A DNA stretch of 64,000 nt, from the NCBI RefSeq assembly GCF_014206815.1, contig NZ_JACHNP010000004.1:248001-312000 (forward strand), in the 5' to 3' direction. The notes below the pieces were generated by a model, which saw only the letters and a list, made by a program, of their open reading frames with translations, was not told where the DNA came from and made no database searches. The stretch is from Xanthomonas sp. F10. GTDB lineage: Bacteria; Pseudomonadota; Gammaproteobacteria; Xanthomonadales; Xanthomonadaceae. The translations under genes and the position numbers were made by a program. Below, piece by piece: positions 45,452 to 54,108 of the stretch; positions within the stretch are counted from its first letter, which is position 1; each line of letters begins with the position of its first letter.

Positions 45452-45721
45452 TCAGGTGGTGGGGTTGGGCGTCTGCCCGCTGCGCGCCGCTTCCAGCGCG
45501 GCGACGCTGCGCTCCAGCGCCTCGAGCTTCTCGCGCGTGCGCAGTAGCACCGCGCGCTGCACTTCGAACTCCTCGCGGGTGACCAGGTCGAGCTTGCCCA
45601 GCCCGGCCTGCAGCGCGCTCTTGAAGGTGCTCTGCAGTTCGTCGCGGGACTGGCGCAGGCCCGGCGGCACCAGGTCGCTGAGGCGGCGGGCGAGGTCGTC
45701 GAGATGGTTGAGATCGATCAT
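45452..45721 (-). CDS. ubiK: Ubiquinone biosynthesis accessory factor UbiK (BMFP domain)
   Basis: 89 aa from ATG 45721. An amphipathic N-terminal helix (MIDLNHLDDLARRLSDLVPP) is followed by a C-terminal coiled coil (LVTREEFEVQRAVLLRTREKLEALERSVAALE), the BMFP/YqiC pattern. UbiK partners UbiJ in the cytosolic ubiquinone assembly complex. The upstream in-frame extension to 45775 lacks features. It is co-directional with yifB (13 bases). Confidence 0.92.
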   Translation of the reverse strand: MIDLNHLDDLARRLSDLVPPGLRQSRDELQSTFKSALQAGLGKLDLVTREEFEVQRAVLLRTREKLEALERSVAALEAARSGQTPNPTT

Positions 45722-45834
45722 GGCTGTGCTCCGGCAGGTGGCGTCAGGCTGCGGTATCCGGCGGGTCGGCACCATCGGGATCGGACGCGGCGCGCTGTCG
45801 GAAAATTCCGGCGTTGGGGGCGCGCGGCCATTGA

Positions 45835-46236
<402 letters not shown>

Positions 46237-46557
46237 CGCGGTCACCGCGGCTGCATCGGCGTGGCATGGATGCGTTGCAGGAGCGGCTTCAGCCGCGACG
46301 GCGTGTTCCTGTGACGCCTGTTGCGGCTGAAGCCGCGCCTATCGGTGTGGGGTTCGTGTCTGCCGGAGTCTGCCGCCAGCGTGGTGGGCCAGCTGGATAG
46401 GCCGAGCACGCTTGCGCCAGGTGCCGGTTCAGATGCCGGCGTAGCCGCGGCAAATGAGTTGATACGGGACCTGGCCGAGACTCGAGGACCGGGGTAGCGC
46501 CTGCGATCCGCGGCATCGGCGCACGTCGAGCGCGCCGATGCCGAAGAGGACCGGGGC
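46237..46557. other. Spacer between P-II gene and speE with one REP pair
   Basis: 321 bases without a gene. It contains the REP pair at 46277-46342 and otherwise unremarkable sequence; no ammonium-transporter remnant was recognised. Confidence 0.6.
46277..46342. repeat. Inverted REP pair, partly decayed
   Basis: Arms at 46277-46299 and 46320-46342 of the GCGGC-TTCA-GCCGC class. The second arm has two substitutions (GTTGCGG, CGCGCCT). Confidence 0.85.
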
Positions 46558-47409
46558 TTAGCCGCCCAGTGCCTCGGCCACGAACGGCGGCAGCACCTGG
46601 GTGCCGGTGTGCAGGTGCGCGCTGTAGTAGCGGGTGGCGAACGGCTTGGCCGCGGCGTCGGCCTGGCGGAAGTCGAAGCCGCCCTGCTTGCGCGCCATGG
46701 TCACGCTCCACCAGCCGGTCGGGTAGCACGGCTGCGGGAACGGCACGGTGTGGAAGCTCGCAAAGCCGGCCTTGCCCATTTCCACACGCATTTCCTTGAT
46801 CAGGTCCAGCAGCGCCAGCGGCGATTCGGACTGCTGCACCAGGATGCCGTCGTCCTTCAGCGCCTTGAAGCAGCTTTCGTAGAACGCCTTGTTGAACAGG
46901 CCTTCGGCCGGGCCGACCGGGTCGGTGGAGTCGACGATGACGATGTCCACGCTGCCGGCCGGGCAGTTGGCCATGTAGGCCACGCCGTCGTCGAACAGCA
47001 GTTCGGCGCGCGGGTCGTTGTTGGAGTCGCACAGTTCCGGGAAATACTTCTCGGCCATGCGCGTGACCTGCTCGTCGATGTCGCACTGGGTGGCGCTTTC
47101 CACGCCCGGGTGCTTGAGCACTTCGCGCAGGGTGCCGCAGTCGCCGCCGCCGATGATCACCACGCGCTTGGGCGCGGCGTGGGTGAACAGCGCCGGGTGG
47201 CTGATCATCTCGTGGTAGAAGAAGTTGTCGCGCGTGGTCAGCATCACCGCGCCGTCGATCACCATCAGCTTGCCCCAGTCGGTGGTGTCGTAGATCTCGA
47301 TCTTCTGGAACGGCGACTGCACCTCGTCCAGCTTGCCGGTGATGCGGTAGCCGATGGCCGAGCCGGTGGGCTGGAAGTGTTCGATGTACCAGTTGTCGTT
47401 GGCGCTCAT
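46558..47409 (-). CDS. speE: Spermidine synthase (putrescine aminopropyltransferase)
   Basis: 283 aa. Aminopropyltransferase motifs: VMLTTRDNFFYHEMI, the dcSAM-binding IIGGGDCGTLREVLKH, DIDEQVTRMAEKYFP, and the gate/catalytic region DIVIVDSTDPVGPAEGLF (the catalytic Asp is in DSTDP). It transfers aminopropyl from decarboxylated SAM to putrescine. It is divergent from the arginine decarboxylase gene, so both polyamine genes are expressed from one 349-base spacer. Confidence 0.97.
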   Translation of the reverse strand: MSANDNWYIEHFQPTGSAIGYRITGKLDEVQSPFQKIEIYDTTDWGKLMVIDGAVMLTTRDNFFYHEMISHPALFTHAAPKRVVIIGGGDCGTLREVLKHPGVESATQCDIDEQVTRMAEKYFPELCDSNNDPRAELLFDDGVAYMANCPAGSVDIVIVDSTDPVGPAEGLFNKAFYESCFKALKDDGILVQQSESPLALLDLIKEMRVEMGKAGFASFHTVPFPQPCYPTGWWSVTMARKQGGFDFRQADAAAKPFATRYYSAHLHTGTQVLPPFVAEALGG

Positions 47410-47758
47410 GGAATGTCCTAGGAAAACAAAAGGAATGCAGCGTTTCCTTCTCCCCCCGGGAGAAGGTGGCGCGAAGCGCCGGATGAGGGTCGGGCGCAGC
47501 CTAGTGCAGCCAAGCCACGCGACGCTGTTACCGTACCTCGCCGGATGAGGGTCGGGCGCAGCCTAGTGGAGCCAAGCCACGCGACGCTGTTACCGTACCT
47601 CTCCGGATGAGGGCTAGGCGCAGAGCACGCCAGGCGCCCGCGAACCCGGCCCGGCTCCGGCAGGAGCCGAGGGCGTCGGAACGGCGCGGATTGTAACGGA
47701 CCCCACGCGTAGCAGGGGTTACAATCCACGCCCTTTTTCCGTCAGCCGAGCCGCCACG
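47410..47758. other. Divergent speE/speA spacer with hairpin and 62-bp tandem repeat
   Basis: 349 bases between the two polyamine genes. From the speE side it holds a hairpin CCTTCTCCC / GGGAGAAGG (47446-47466), a GGCGC-GAA-GCGCC hairpin (about 47468-47480), and the 62-bp tandem repeat at 47478-47625. Both promoters must lie here but no consensus pair stands out. Confidence 0.65.
47478..47625. repeat. 62-bp tandem direct repeat, about 2.4 copies
   Basis: The unit begins GCCGGATGAGGGTCGGGCGC and contains CAAGCCACGCGACGCTGTTA. Copies align at 47481, 47543 and 47605, giving a period of exactly 62 bases. The first two copies differ by a single base (CTAGTGCAG/CTAGTGGAG); the third is partial. 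Located between the divergent speE and speA genes. Confidence 0.92.
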
Positions 47759-49648
47759 ATGAGCGATTGGTCCCTCGACCAAGCCCGCAAGACCTACTCG
47801 ATCCCGCATTGGGCCGACGGGTATTTCGACGTGGACGCGGCCGGCCGGCTGGTGGTGCGGCCGCAGGGCGCCGACGGCGTGGCGATCGCGCTGCCGGAGG
47901 TGGTGGACGCCGCGCGCGCGGCCGGCGCCAAGCTGCCGATGCTGGTGCGCTTCCCCGACATCCTCGGCGAGCGCCTGGGCAAGCTGCAGGCCGCGTTCGC
48001 GCAGGCCCAGGCCGATTGGGACTACGCCGGCGGCTACACCGCGGTGTACCCGATCAAGGTCAACCAGCACCGCGGCGTGGCCGGTACCCTGGCCAGCCAC
48101 CAGGGCGAGGGCTTCGGCCTGGAGGCGGGCAGCAAGCCGGAACTGATGGCGGTGCTGGCGCTGTCGCGTCCGGGCGGGCTGATCGTGTGCAACGGCTACA
48201 AGGACCGCGAATACATCCGCCTGGCGCTGATCGGGCGCAAGCTCGGTTTGCAGACCTTCATCGTCATCGAGAAGCCGTCGGAGCTGAAGCTGGTGCTGGA
48301 GGAGGCGCGCGCGCTGGACGTGAAGCCTGGCCTGGGCGTGCGCATGCGCCTGGCCTCGCTGGGCGCGGGCAAGTGGCAGAACAGCGGTGGCGACAAGGCC
48401 AAGTTCGGGCTGTCGCCGCGGCAGGTGCTGGACCTGTGGAAGACCCTGCGCGACACCGAGTACGCCGACGCGCTGAACCTGCTGCACTTCCACATGGGCT
48501 CGCAGATCTCCAACGTGCGCGACATCGCCAACGGCATGCGCGAGGCCACCCGCTATTTCGTCGAGCTGTCCAAGCTGGGTGCGAAGATCAGCCACGTCGA
48601 CGTCGGCGGCGGCCTGGGCATCGACTACGAAGGCACCCGCTCGCGCAGCTACTGCTCGATCAACTACGGCCTGCATTCCTACGCCAGCAACATCGTGCAG
48701 CCGCTGGCCAGCGCCTGCGAGGAACACGGCCTGGCGCCGCCGCGCATCGTCACCGAGTGCGGGCGCGCGATGACCGCGCACCACGCGGTGCTGATCGCCA
48801 ACGTGTCCGAGGTGGAGCAGGCGCCGGAAGGCCGCGTGCCCGACGCGCACGACGACGAGCCGGCGGCGATCCGCCACCTGCGCGAGATCCATGCCGAACT
48901 GGACCAGCGCCCGGCGGTGGAGCTGTTCCAGGAAGCGCAGCATTTCCACGCCGAAGGCCTCAGCGGCTACGCGCTGGGCCAGATCGACCTGACCCATCGT
49001 GCACGCATCGACGACCTGTTCTATGCCATCGCCCACGGCGTGCGCGCGCGGTTGAGCCACGAGGAAAAGAGCCACCGCCCGGTGCTGGACGAACTCAACG
49101 AGCGCCTGGTCGACAAGTACTTCGTCAACTTCAGCGTGTTCGAATCGATTCCCGACGTGTGGGCGATCGACCAGGTGTTCCCGATCGTGCCGATCGAGCG
49201 CCTGAACGAGGCGCCGGCGCGGCGCGGCGTGGTCTGCGACATGACCTGCGATTCCGACGGCATGGTCAAGACCTACGTCGAGAACGAAAGCCTGGACAGC
49301 TCGCTGCCGCTGCATGCGCTGCGCCCGGGCGAAAGCTACCGCATCGGCTTCTTCCTGGTCGGCGCCTACCAGGAAATCCTCGGCGACATCCACAACCTGT
49401 TCGGTGACACCGACGCGGTGGAAGTGGCGGTGGACGGCGACGGCTACCGCATCGCCCAGCAGCGGCGAGGCGACACCACCGACGTGATGCTGGACTACGT
49501 CGGCTACCGCCTGGACGACCTGCGCGCCGCCTACGCCGAGCGTGTGGCCGCGGCGCAGTTGCCGGCCGCGCAGGCGACGGAACTGGCCGACGCGCTCGAG
49601 GCCGGCCTGACCGGCTACACCTACCTGTCGGACGAGCCGCTGGGCTGA
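47759..49648 (+). CDS. speA: Biosynthetic arginine decarboxylase
   Basis: 629 aa. Fold-type III PLP enzyme: the PLP lysine is Lys100 in YPIKVNQHRGV, with LLHFHMGSQISNVRD and the glycine-rich VDVGGGLGIDYEGT that binds phosphate. The domain order and length match SpeA. It makes agmatine from arginine, the first step to putrescine, with speE divergent upstream. Cytoplasmic. Confidence 0.97.
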   Translation: MSDWSLDQARKTYSIPHWADGYFDVDAAGRLVVRPQGADGVAIALPEVVDAARAAGAKLPMLVRFPDILGERLGKLQAAFAQAQADWDYAGGYTAVYPIKVNQHRGVAGTLASHQGEGFGLEAGSKPELMAVLALSRPGGLIVCNGYKDREYIRLALIGRKLGLQTFIVIEKPSELKLVLEEARALDVKPGLGVRMRLASLGAGKWQNSGGDKAKFGLSPRQVLDLWKTLRDTEYADALNLLHFHMGSQISNVRDIANGMREATRYFVELSKLGAKISHVDVGGGLGIDYEGTRSRSYCSINYGLHSYASNIVQPLASACEEHGLAPPRIVTECGRAMTAHHAVLIANVSEVEQAPEGRVPDAHDDEPAAIRHLREIHAELDQRPAVELFQEAQHFHAEGLSGYALGQIDLTHRARIDDLFYAIAHGVRARLSHEEKSHRPVLDELNERLVDKYFVNFSVFESIPDVWAIDQVFPIVPIERLNEAPARRGVVCDMTCDSDGMVKTYVENESLDSSLPLHALRPGESYRIGFFLVGAYQEILGDIHNLFGDTDAVEVAVDGDGYRIAQQRRGDTTDVMLDYVGYRLDDLRAAYAERVAAAQLPAAQATELADALEAGLTGYTYLSDEPLG

Positions 49649-49688
49649 CGGCGCGCGACTGACGCCAGCGCCGGCGTCCGCCAGTAAG

Positions 49689-49710
49689 CCCCTCTCCCCC
49701 GGGAGAGGGG
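49689..49710. terminator. Palindromic hairpin after speA (common Xanthomonas repeat)
   Basis: CCCCTCTCCC / GGGAGAGGGG with a two-base gap, followed by TTGGGGTGAGGG. This motif is a dispersed repeat of Xanthomonas spacers; 40 bases past the speA stop it may act as its transcript end, but there is no T-run. Confidence 0.5.
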
Positions 49711-49876
49711 TTGGGGTGAGGGTGCGCGCGTGCACGCAGCCTGGAGGTCAGAGGTCGCCGCTTGGCGCCGCGGCGACGTCTCACAGGCGCGATCGCACCG
49801 GCGCCGGTGGACGGCCACCGCCGCAAACGCCAGCACAGCCAGTAAGCTGCGCGCTTCCCACCGTCACCTCAATGCG

Positions 49877-50992
49877 ATGCGCTCTCCCGGCCTCGACCTG
49901 CTGCGCGCCGTCGCCATCGTCTGGGTGATGCTGTTCCACTCCTTCGTGGTCGGCGGGCTGGGGCCGGATTGGGAGTGGCTCTCGCGCGATGGCTGGATGG
50001 GCGTGGACCTGTTCTTCGTGCTCAGCGGCTTTTTGATCGGCGGCGAGGTGCTGGCGCCGCTGGCCCGCGGCGAGCGGCTGCGCTACGGCGAGTTCTATCG
50101 CCGCCGCGCCTACCGCATCCTGCCGGCGTACGCGGTGGTGCTGGCGCTGTACCTGGCCTGGCCCGGCTTCCGCGAAGCGCCGGGGATCGCGCCGTGGTGG
50201 CTGTTCGCCAGCTTCACCCTCAACCTGGGCATCGAGTACGCCAACCAGCAGGCGTTCTCGCATGCCTGGTCGCTGTGCGTGGAGGAGCACTTCTACCTGG
50301 TGTTTCCGCTGTTGGCGGCGTGGATGCTGCGGCGGCCGTCGGCGCCGCGTTTCATGGCGCTGTGCGTGGCCGTGGTGCTGGCCGGCATCGCCCTGCGCAG
50401 CGCCATCTGGCTGCACGACAGCACGCTGGATCGCATTGGCGCCGGGCTGCAGCGCAACTGGTTCATCGAGGATCTCTACTACCCGACCTGGAACCGTCTG
50501 GACGGCCTGCTGGCCGGCGTGGCGCTGGCGGTGCTGAAGACCTTCCGGCCGCGGCACTGGCAGCGGCTGCAGCGCCACGCCAGCGCCATGGCGCTTGCCG
50601 GAATCGCGGTCTGCGCGCTGGCGATGTGGCTGTTCCGCGACCGCACCGGCCTGCTCGGCAATGCGATCGGCTGGCCGGTGCTGTCGCTGGGGCTGGCGCT
50701 GCTGGTCGGCGCCGGTGCCGCCACGCAAGGGTGGCTGGGGCGTTGCCGGGTGCCGGGCGTGGCCTGGCTGGCCGCGGTGTCCTACAGCCTGTACCTGAGC
50801 CACAAGGCCGTATTCCATCTGACCCAGGTGTGGTTCGGCGCGCAACTGGACGGGCACGGGCCGCTCGCCTTCGCCGTCTATGCCGGCATGGCGCTGCTGT
50901 TCGCGGCCGTCCTGCACTACGCGGTGGAGCGGCCGTTCCTGCGCCTGCGCGAGCGGCGCAGCGCTCCTGTTGCGGCGGCGGCGCGGGGCTGA
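49877..50992 (+). CDS. Acyltransferase family 3 (OafA/YrhL-like) membrane protein
   Basis: 371 aa from ATG 49877. About ten helices. The family signature is clear: LDLLRAVAIVWVMLFHS with the catalytic-type histidine, WMGVDLFFVLSGFLIGG, and FYRRRAYRILPAYAVV. SHAWSLCVEEHFYLVFPLL is also typical. Such enzymes O-acetylate envelope or exported glycans. The substrate cannot be identified; no glycan genes flank it. Confidence 0.92.
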   Translation: MRSPGLDLLRAVAIVWVMLFHSFVVGGLGPDWEWLSRDGWMGVDLFFVLSGFLIGGEVLAPLARGERLRYGEFYRRRAYRILPAYAVVLALYLAWPGFREAPGIAPWWLFASFTLNLGIEYANQQAFSHAWSLCVEEHFYLVFPLLAAWMLRRPSAPRFMALCVAVVLAGIALRSAIWLHDSTLDRIGAGLQRNWFIEDLYYPTWNRLDGLLAGVALAVLKTFRPRHWQRLQRHASAMALAGIAVCALAMWLFRDRTGLLGNAIGWPVLSLGLALLVGAGAATQGWLGRCRVPGVAWLAAVSYSLYLSHKAVFHLTQVWFGAQLDGHGPLAFAVYAGMALLFAAVLHYAVERPFLRLRERRSAPVAAAARG

Positions 50993-51084
50993 AAGCGCGG
51001 GGTGCGACCCGCGCGCTACAGCTCTATGGCGCTGCCACGGATCGTGCTAGCGTGCGCGCCTTCATGGACGATAAGGGGAATACG

Positions 51085-51765
51085 ATGCCGACGATCACAC
51101 GCCGTGGCTGGGTCCTGCTGCTGAGCTGTGGACTGGCCGCCGCCGGCCAGAGTGCTGCGCAGATGCGCACCTCGCCGACCGTGGACAGCACGCCGAAGAT
51201 CCGCGAGACCTCGCCCAGCCTGCCGTTCGACAAGGCGGCGGCCGAAGCCGCGCTGGCCAAGGGCCATGCGACCATCACCGGCGTGGCCTGCGCCTACCAC
51301 GACAACCGCCTGTTCCTGGCCGACAACCGCCAGGTGATGCTGTTCCCGGCGACGCCGTACTTCGAGGAATGGGTCGCGCTGCGCAAGAAGTCCGATCGCA
51401 GCAAGGAGTCGGTGCTGATGTCCGACCAGGCCTTCAACACGCGGGTCGAAACCAAGACCGACGCCACCGGCGCGTTCCAGTTCACCGACATGCTGCCGGG
51501 CCGCTACATCGTGGTGGTGCCGTTCCAGTTCGACCAGGCCAAGTCGCGCAACGTGTACGCGGGCACCAGCTACGCCGGTTCCATCGAGGTGGAGCATTAC
51601 GACCGCCAGGACTATGCGGTGGCGCGCAACGACGAGCTGTTCAAGGACGTGGAAGTGAAGAGCGACGGCAGCACCGTCAAGACCGCGGTCACCGGCGGCG
51701 CCAACATGTTCTCCGGTGGTGGCGGCCTGATCGCCAAGATGATGCCCTGCAAGGGCGGCAAGTAA
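51085..51765 (+). CDS. Exported protein with carboxypeptidase-regulatory-like fold
   Basis: 226 aa from ATG 51085, preceded by AAGGGGA; an in-frame ATG at 51064 is upstream. A signal peptide (MPTITRRGWVLLLSCGLAAAGQSAAQ) leads into a domain in which KTDATGAFQFTDMLPGRYIVVV has the pattern of CarboxypepD_reg/transthyretin-like beta-sandwiches. The C-terminus is Gly-rich (GGANMFSGGGGL). No catalytic motif is seen; probably an envelope binding or structural protein. Confidence 0.75.
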   Translation: MPTITRRGWVLLLSCGLAAAGQSAAQMRTSPTVDSTPKIRETSPSLPFDKAAAEAALAKGHATITGVACAYHDNRLFLADNRQVMLFPATPYFEEWVALRKKSDRSKESVLMSDQAFNTRVETKTDATGAFQFTDMLPGRYIVVVPFQFDQAKSRNVYAGTSYAGSIEVEHYDRQDYAVARNDELFKDVEVKSDGSTVKTAVTGGANMFSGGGGLIAKMMPCKGGK

Positions 51766-51777
51766 GCGCGCGCCGCC

Positions 51778-52689
51778 TCACCCCTCCGCGGCCAGCGCCG
51801 CATGCGCCGCCTGCAGGCGCTGTTGCAGGATCTCCGCCAGCCGTGCCACTGCCGGCGGCGGCGTGGCGACCGCGCGATGCAGGTTCAGTCCCAGCGCCGG
51901 CAGCGTCGGCAGGCCGCCGGCGCCGGGCGCCAGCAGGGCCAGCCCGGGCGGCACGCCGGCCGGGGTGCGCAGGGTGATGCCCAATCCGGCGCGCACGGCC
52001 GCCCATACGCCGCCGAGGCTGGCGCTGGTGAAGGCGATGCGCCACGGGATGCCGGCGCGGTCCAGGGCCGTGGTCGCGGCCGTGCGCAGCAGGCAGGGCG
52101 CTTCCAGCATCACCAGCGGCAGCGGCGCTGCGCCGCTCCAGGTGGCCATGGCGGGTAGGCCGCTACGCTCGCCAGCGGCGATCCAGCGCAGCGGCCACGC
52201 CGATTGCGCCTGCCGGTGCGCCGAGGCCGCACCGGACTCCCAGGCCAGGGCCAGGTCCAGTTGTCCGGCCTCCACCCGCGCCAGCAGCTCCTGGTGGCGG
52301 GCGATGCGCGCTTCGATCCGCACCTGCGGGTGGGCGCGGGCAAAACGCCCGAGCACGTCCGGCAGCATGTGCTCGCCGAAGTCCTCCTGCAGCCCCAGCC
52401 GCACCCAGCCCTGCAGCGCCGGGTCCTGCAGCGCCACCACCGCCTCGTCGTTGAGTTCGAGCAGGCGCCGCGCGTAGCCCAGCAAGGCTTCGCCGGCCTC
52501 GGTCAGGGCCAGGCCGCGGCCCTGGCGGCGCAGCACCGGCTGCCCGGCCTGCTCCTCCAGCTTCTTCAGCTGCGCGCTGATCGCCGAGGTGGAACGCCCG
52601 CGGCGGTCGGCCGCCTTGGCGAAGCTGCCCAGTTCCACGCCAGCGACGAAGCTGCGCAGCGCGTCGAGGTCGAAGGTGGTGGGGCGCAT
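51778..52689 (-). CDS. LysR family transcriptional regulator
   Basis: 303 aa. An N-terminal winged helix (DLDALRSFVAGVELGSFAKAADRRGRSTSAISAQLKKLEEQAG region, residues 7-50) and a periplasmic-binding-protein-like effector domain follow the LTTR layout. It is divergent from the gene set beginning with the carboxymuconolactone-decarboxylase-like gene, with a palindrome in the 101-base spacer, so it most likely controls that set. The effector is unknown. Confidence 0.93.
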   Translation of the reverse strand: MRPTTFDLDALRSFVAGVELGSFAKAADRRGRSTSAISAQLKKLEEQAGQPVLRRQGRGLALTEAGEALLGYARRLLELNDEAVVALQDPALQGWVRLGLQEDFGEHMLPDVLGRFARAHPQVRIEARIARHQELLARVEAGQLDLALAWESGAASAHRQAQSAWPLRWIAAGERSGLPAMATWSGAAPLPLVMLEAPCLLRTAATTALDRAGIPWRIAFTSASLGGVWAAVRAGLGITLRTPAGVPPGLALLAPGAGGLPTLPALGLNLHRAVATPPPAVARLAEILQQRLQAAHAALAAEG

Positions 52690-52727
52690 CGGTCGATCCT
52701 GGTTTTCCGGATGGTCGTTTCAATATT

Positions 52728-52743
52728 TTCCGATTTTTCGGAA
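52728..52743. promoter_or_regulatory. Palindromic candidate LysR operator
   Basis: TTCCGATTTTTCGGAA (arms TTCCGA/TCGGAA, four-base centre) lies between the divergent LysR and carboxymuconolactone-decarboxylase genes, with a related half-site TTTTCCGG at 52703-52710. The region is A+T-rich, as expected for a regulated promoter. Confidence 0.55.
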
Positions 52744-52790
52744 GATCCTGCGCGACTAGGCTGTGCCCGTTCCCATGCGAGGCCTGCCCG

Positions 52791-53141
52791 ATGTCCGACC
52801 CATCCACGCCGTTTCCCTCCCCGCATGCCGCGTTCGGTGACATTGCGCCGGCCTTTGCCCGGCTGACCGACGAGGTGCTGTTCGACGAGGTGTGGCAGCG
52901 CCCGGGCCTGCCGCCGCGCGAACGCAGCCTGGTCACGGTGGCCGCGCTGGTTGCGCTGTATCGGCTGGAGCAACTGCCGTTTCACCTGGGGCGCGCGCTG
53001 GACAACGGCCTGGACCGCGAGGCGTTGGCCGAAGCCATCACCCACCTGGCCTTCTACGCCGGTTGGCCGTGTGCGGCGTCGGCGCTGCCGTTGCTGCGTG
53101 CCGCTGCCGCGGCGCGCCCGGACACGACGGAGGCACGCTGA
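52791..53141 (+). CDS. Carboxymuconolactone decarboxylase-like protein
   Basis: 116 aa. The helical core RPGLPPRERSLVTVAALVALYRLEQLPFHLGRALDNGL and ITHLAFYAGWPCAASAL match the CMD family. The AhpD-type CxxC redox motif is absent, leaving one cysteine, so a peroxidase-reductase role is unlikely. The stop overlaps the tautomerase start (TGATG). It is the first gene of a three-gene operon. Confidence 0.9.
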   Translation: MSDPSTPFPSPHAAFGDIAPAFARLTDEVLFDEVWQRPGLPPRERSLVTVAALVALYRLEQLPFHLGRALDNGLDREALAEAITHLAFYAGWPCAASALPLLRAAAAARPDTTEAR

Positions 53142-53539
53142 TGCCGTACGCCCGCATCTCGCTGCTGCGCGGCAACCCGCCCGAATACCTGCGCGCGCTG
53201 TCGGCCAGCCTCTACCAGGCCATGCACGAGGCGTTCGAGGTGCCGGCCGGCGACTGCTTCCAGGTCATCCACCAGCACGACCCGGACGAACTGGTGTTCG
53301 ACCGTCACTACCTGGGCGGGCCGCGCTCGGAGGGCTTCGTGCTGATCGCCATCACCGCCGGCCGCCAACGCAGCGCCGCCTGCAAGCAGGCGTTCTACCG
53401 GCGCCTGGTCGAACTGCTGGCGATCGCGCCGGGGATCGCGCCGGAGGACGTGATGGTCACCATCCTCACCACCGACGCGCAGGACTGGTCCTTCGGCGGC
53501 GGCCGCGCCGGCATCGCGGCCAGCGGAGCGCCGGCATGA
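53141..53539 (+). CDS. Tautomerase family protein
   Basis: 132 aa. The initiator Met is followed by Pro (MPYARISLLRG), giving the catalytic Pro1 of tautomerases after Met removal. The FDRHYLGGPRSEGFVLIAITAG segment and length fit the larger Tautomerase_2-type members rather than 60-aa 4-oxalocrotonate tautomerases. Proton transfer on a small keto acid is expected; the substrate is unknown. It overlaps its neighbours on both sides. Confidence 0.88.
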   Translation: MPYARISLLRGNPPEYLRALSASLYQAMHEAFEVPAGDCFQVIHQHDPDELVFDRHYLGGPRSEGFVLIAITAGRQRSAACKQAFYRRLVELLAIAPGIAPEDVMVTILTTDAQDWSFGGGRAGIAASGAPA

Positions 53540-54090
53540 TCGCCATGCAGTACAGCATCGCGTTGCCGGCGGACTACGACATGGCGATCATCCGCCGCCG
53601 CATCGTCGACAAGGGGCCGTTGCTCGATACGCTGCCGGGGTTGCAGTTCAAGGCCTACCTGGTCGCCGATCGCGCCGATCCGGTCCTGCCAGGCGGGCAG
53701 AACCTGTACGCGCCGTTCTATCTGTGGCGCGATGCGGCGGCGATGCACGCGTTCCTCGTCGGTCCCGCCTTCGCCGCGCTATGCGAGGCGTTCGGTCGAC
53801 CGGCGGTGCAGTCGTGGATGGTCGGGACGGCATGGACGTCGGCGGCGCTGCGCACGGCGCGCTATGCCACCCGCGCGCTTCAGGCACCGTCGCGAGCCGC
53901 GGGCAGCGACTCCGACGACGTGCATGCGCCTGACGCGCGCGTGCTGGCCATGGTGCGCGGCCATGAACCGCAGGGATGGACGCGGTTGCGTCTCCAGCTG
54001 TGGCGCGATCTGCCGCCGGCGGACGACGCGGCGCAGCGCTATGCGGTACATCACCTCAGCGCCCCTGGCGTGATCGACGCAGCCGGGTGA
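53536..54090 (+). CDS. DUF4865 family protein
   Basis: 184 aa from ATG 53536 (ATGA overlap with the tautomerase stop); ATG 53545 is an alternative. The opening MQYSIALPADYDMAIIRRRI, the GLQFKAYLVADR strand and NLYAPFYLWRDAAAMHAFLVGPAF define DUF4865, a ferredoxin-like family recurrently encoded beside tautomerase and LysR genes. Function unknown. Its stop is 18 bases from the end of the convergent flavoprotein gene. Confidence 0.87.
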   Translation: MIAMQYSIALPADYDMAIIRRRIVDKGPLLDTLPGLQFKAYLVADRADPVLPGGQNLYAPFYLWRDAAAMHAFLVGPAFAALCEAFGRPAVQSWMVGTAWTSAALRTARYATRALQAPSRAAGSDSDDVHAPDARVLAMVRGHEPQGWTRLRLQLWRDLPPADDAAQRYAVHHLSAPGVIDAAG

Positions 54091-54108
54091 GCCGGCGGCG
54101 TCGCGCGC

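Noticed and set aside
47478-47625. CRISPR-like direct repeats
   Set aside because: The 62-bp units are directly abutting with no spacers and no cas genes are present; it is a simple tandem repeat.
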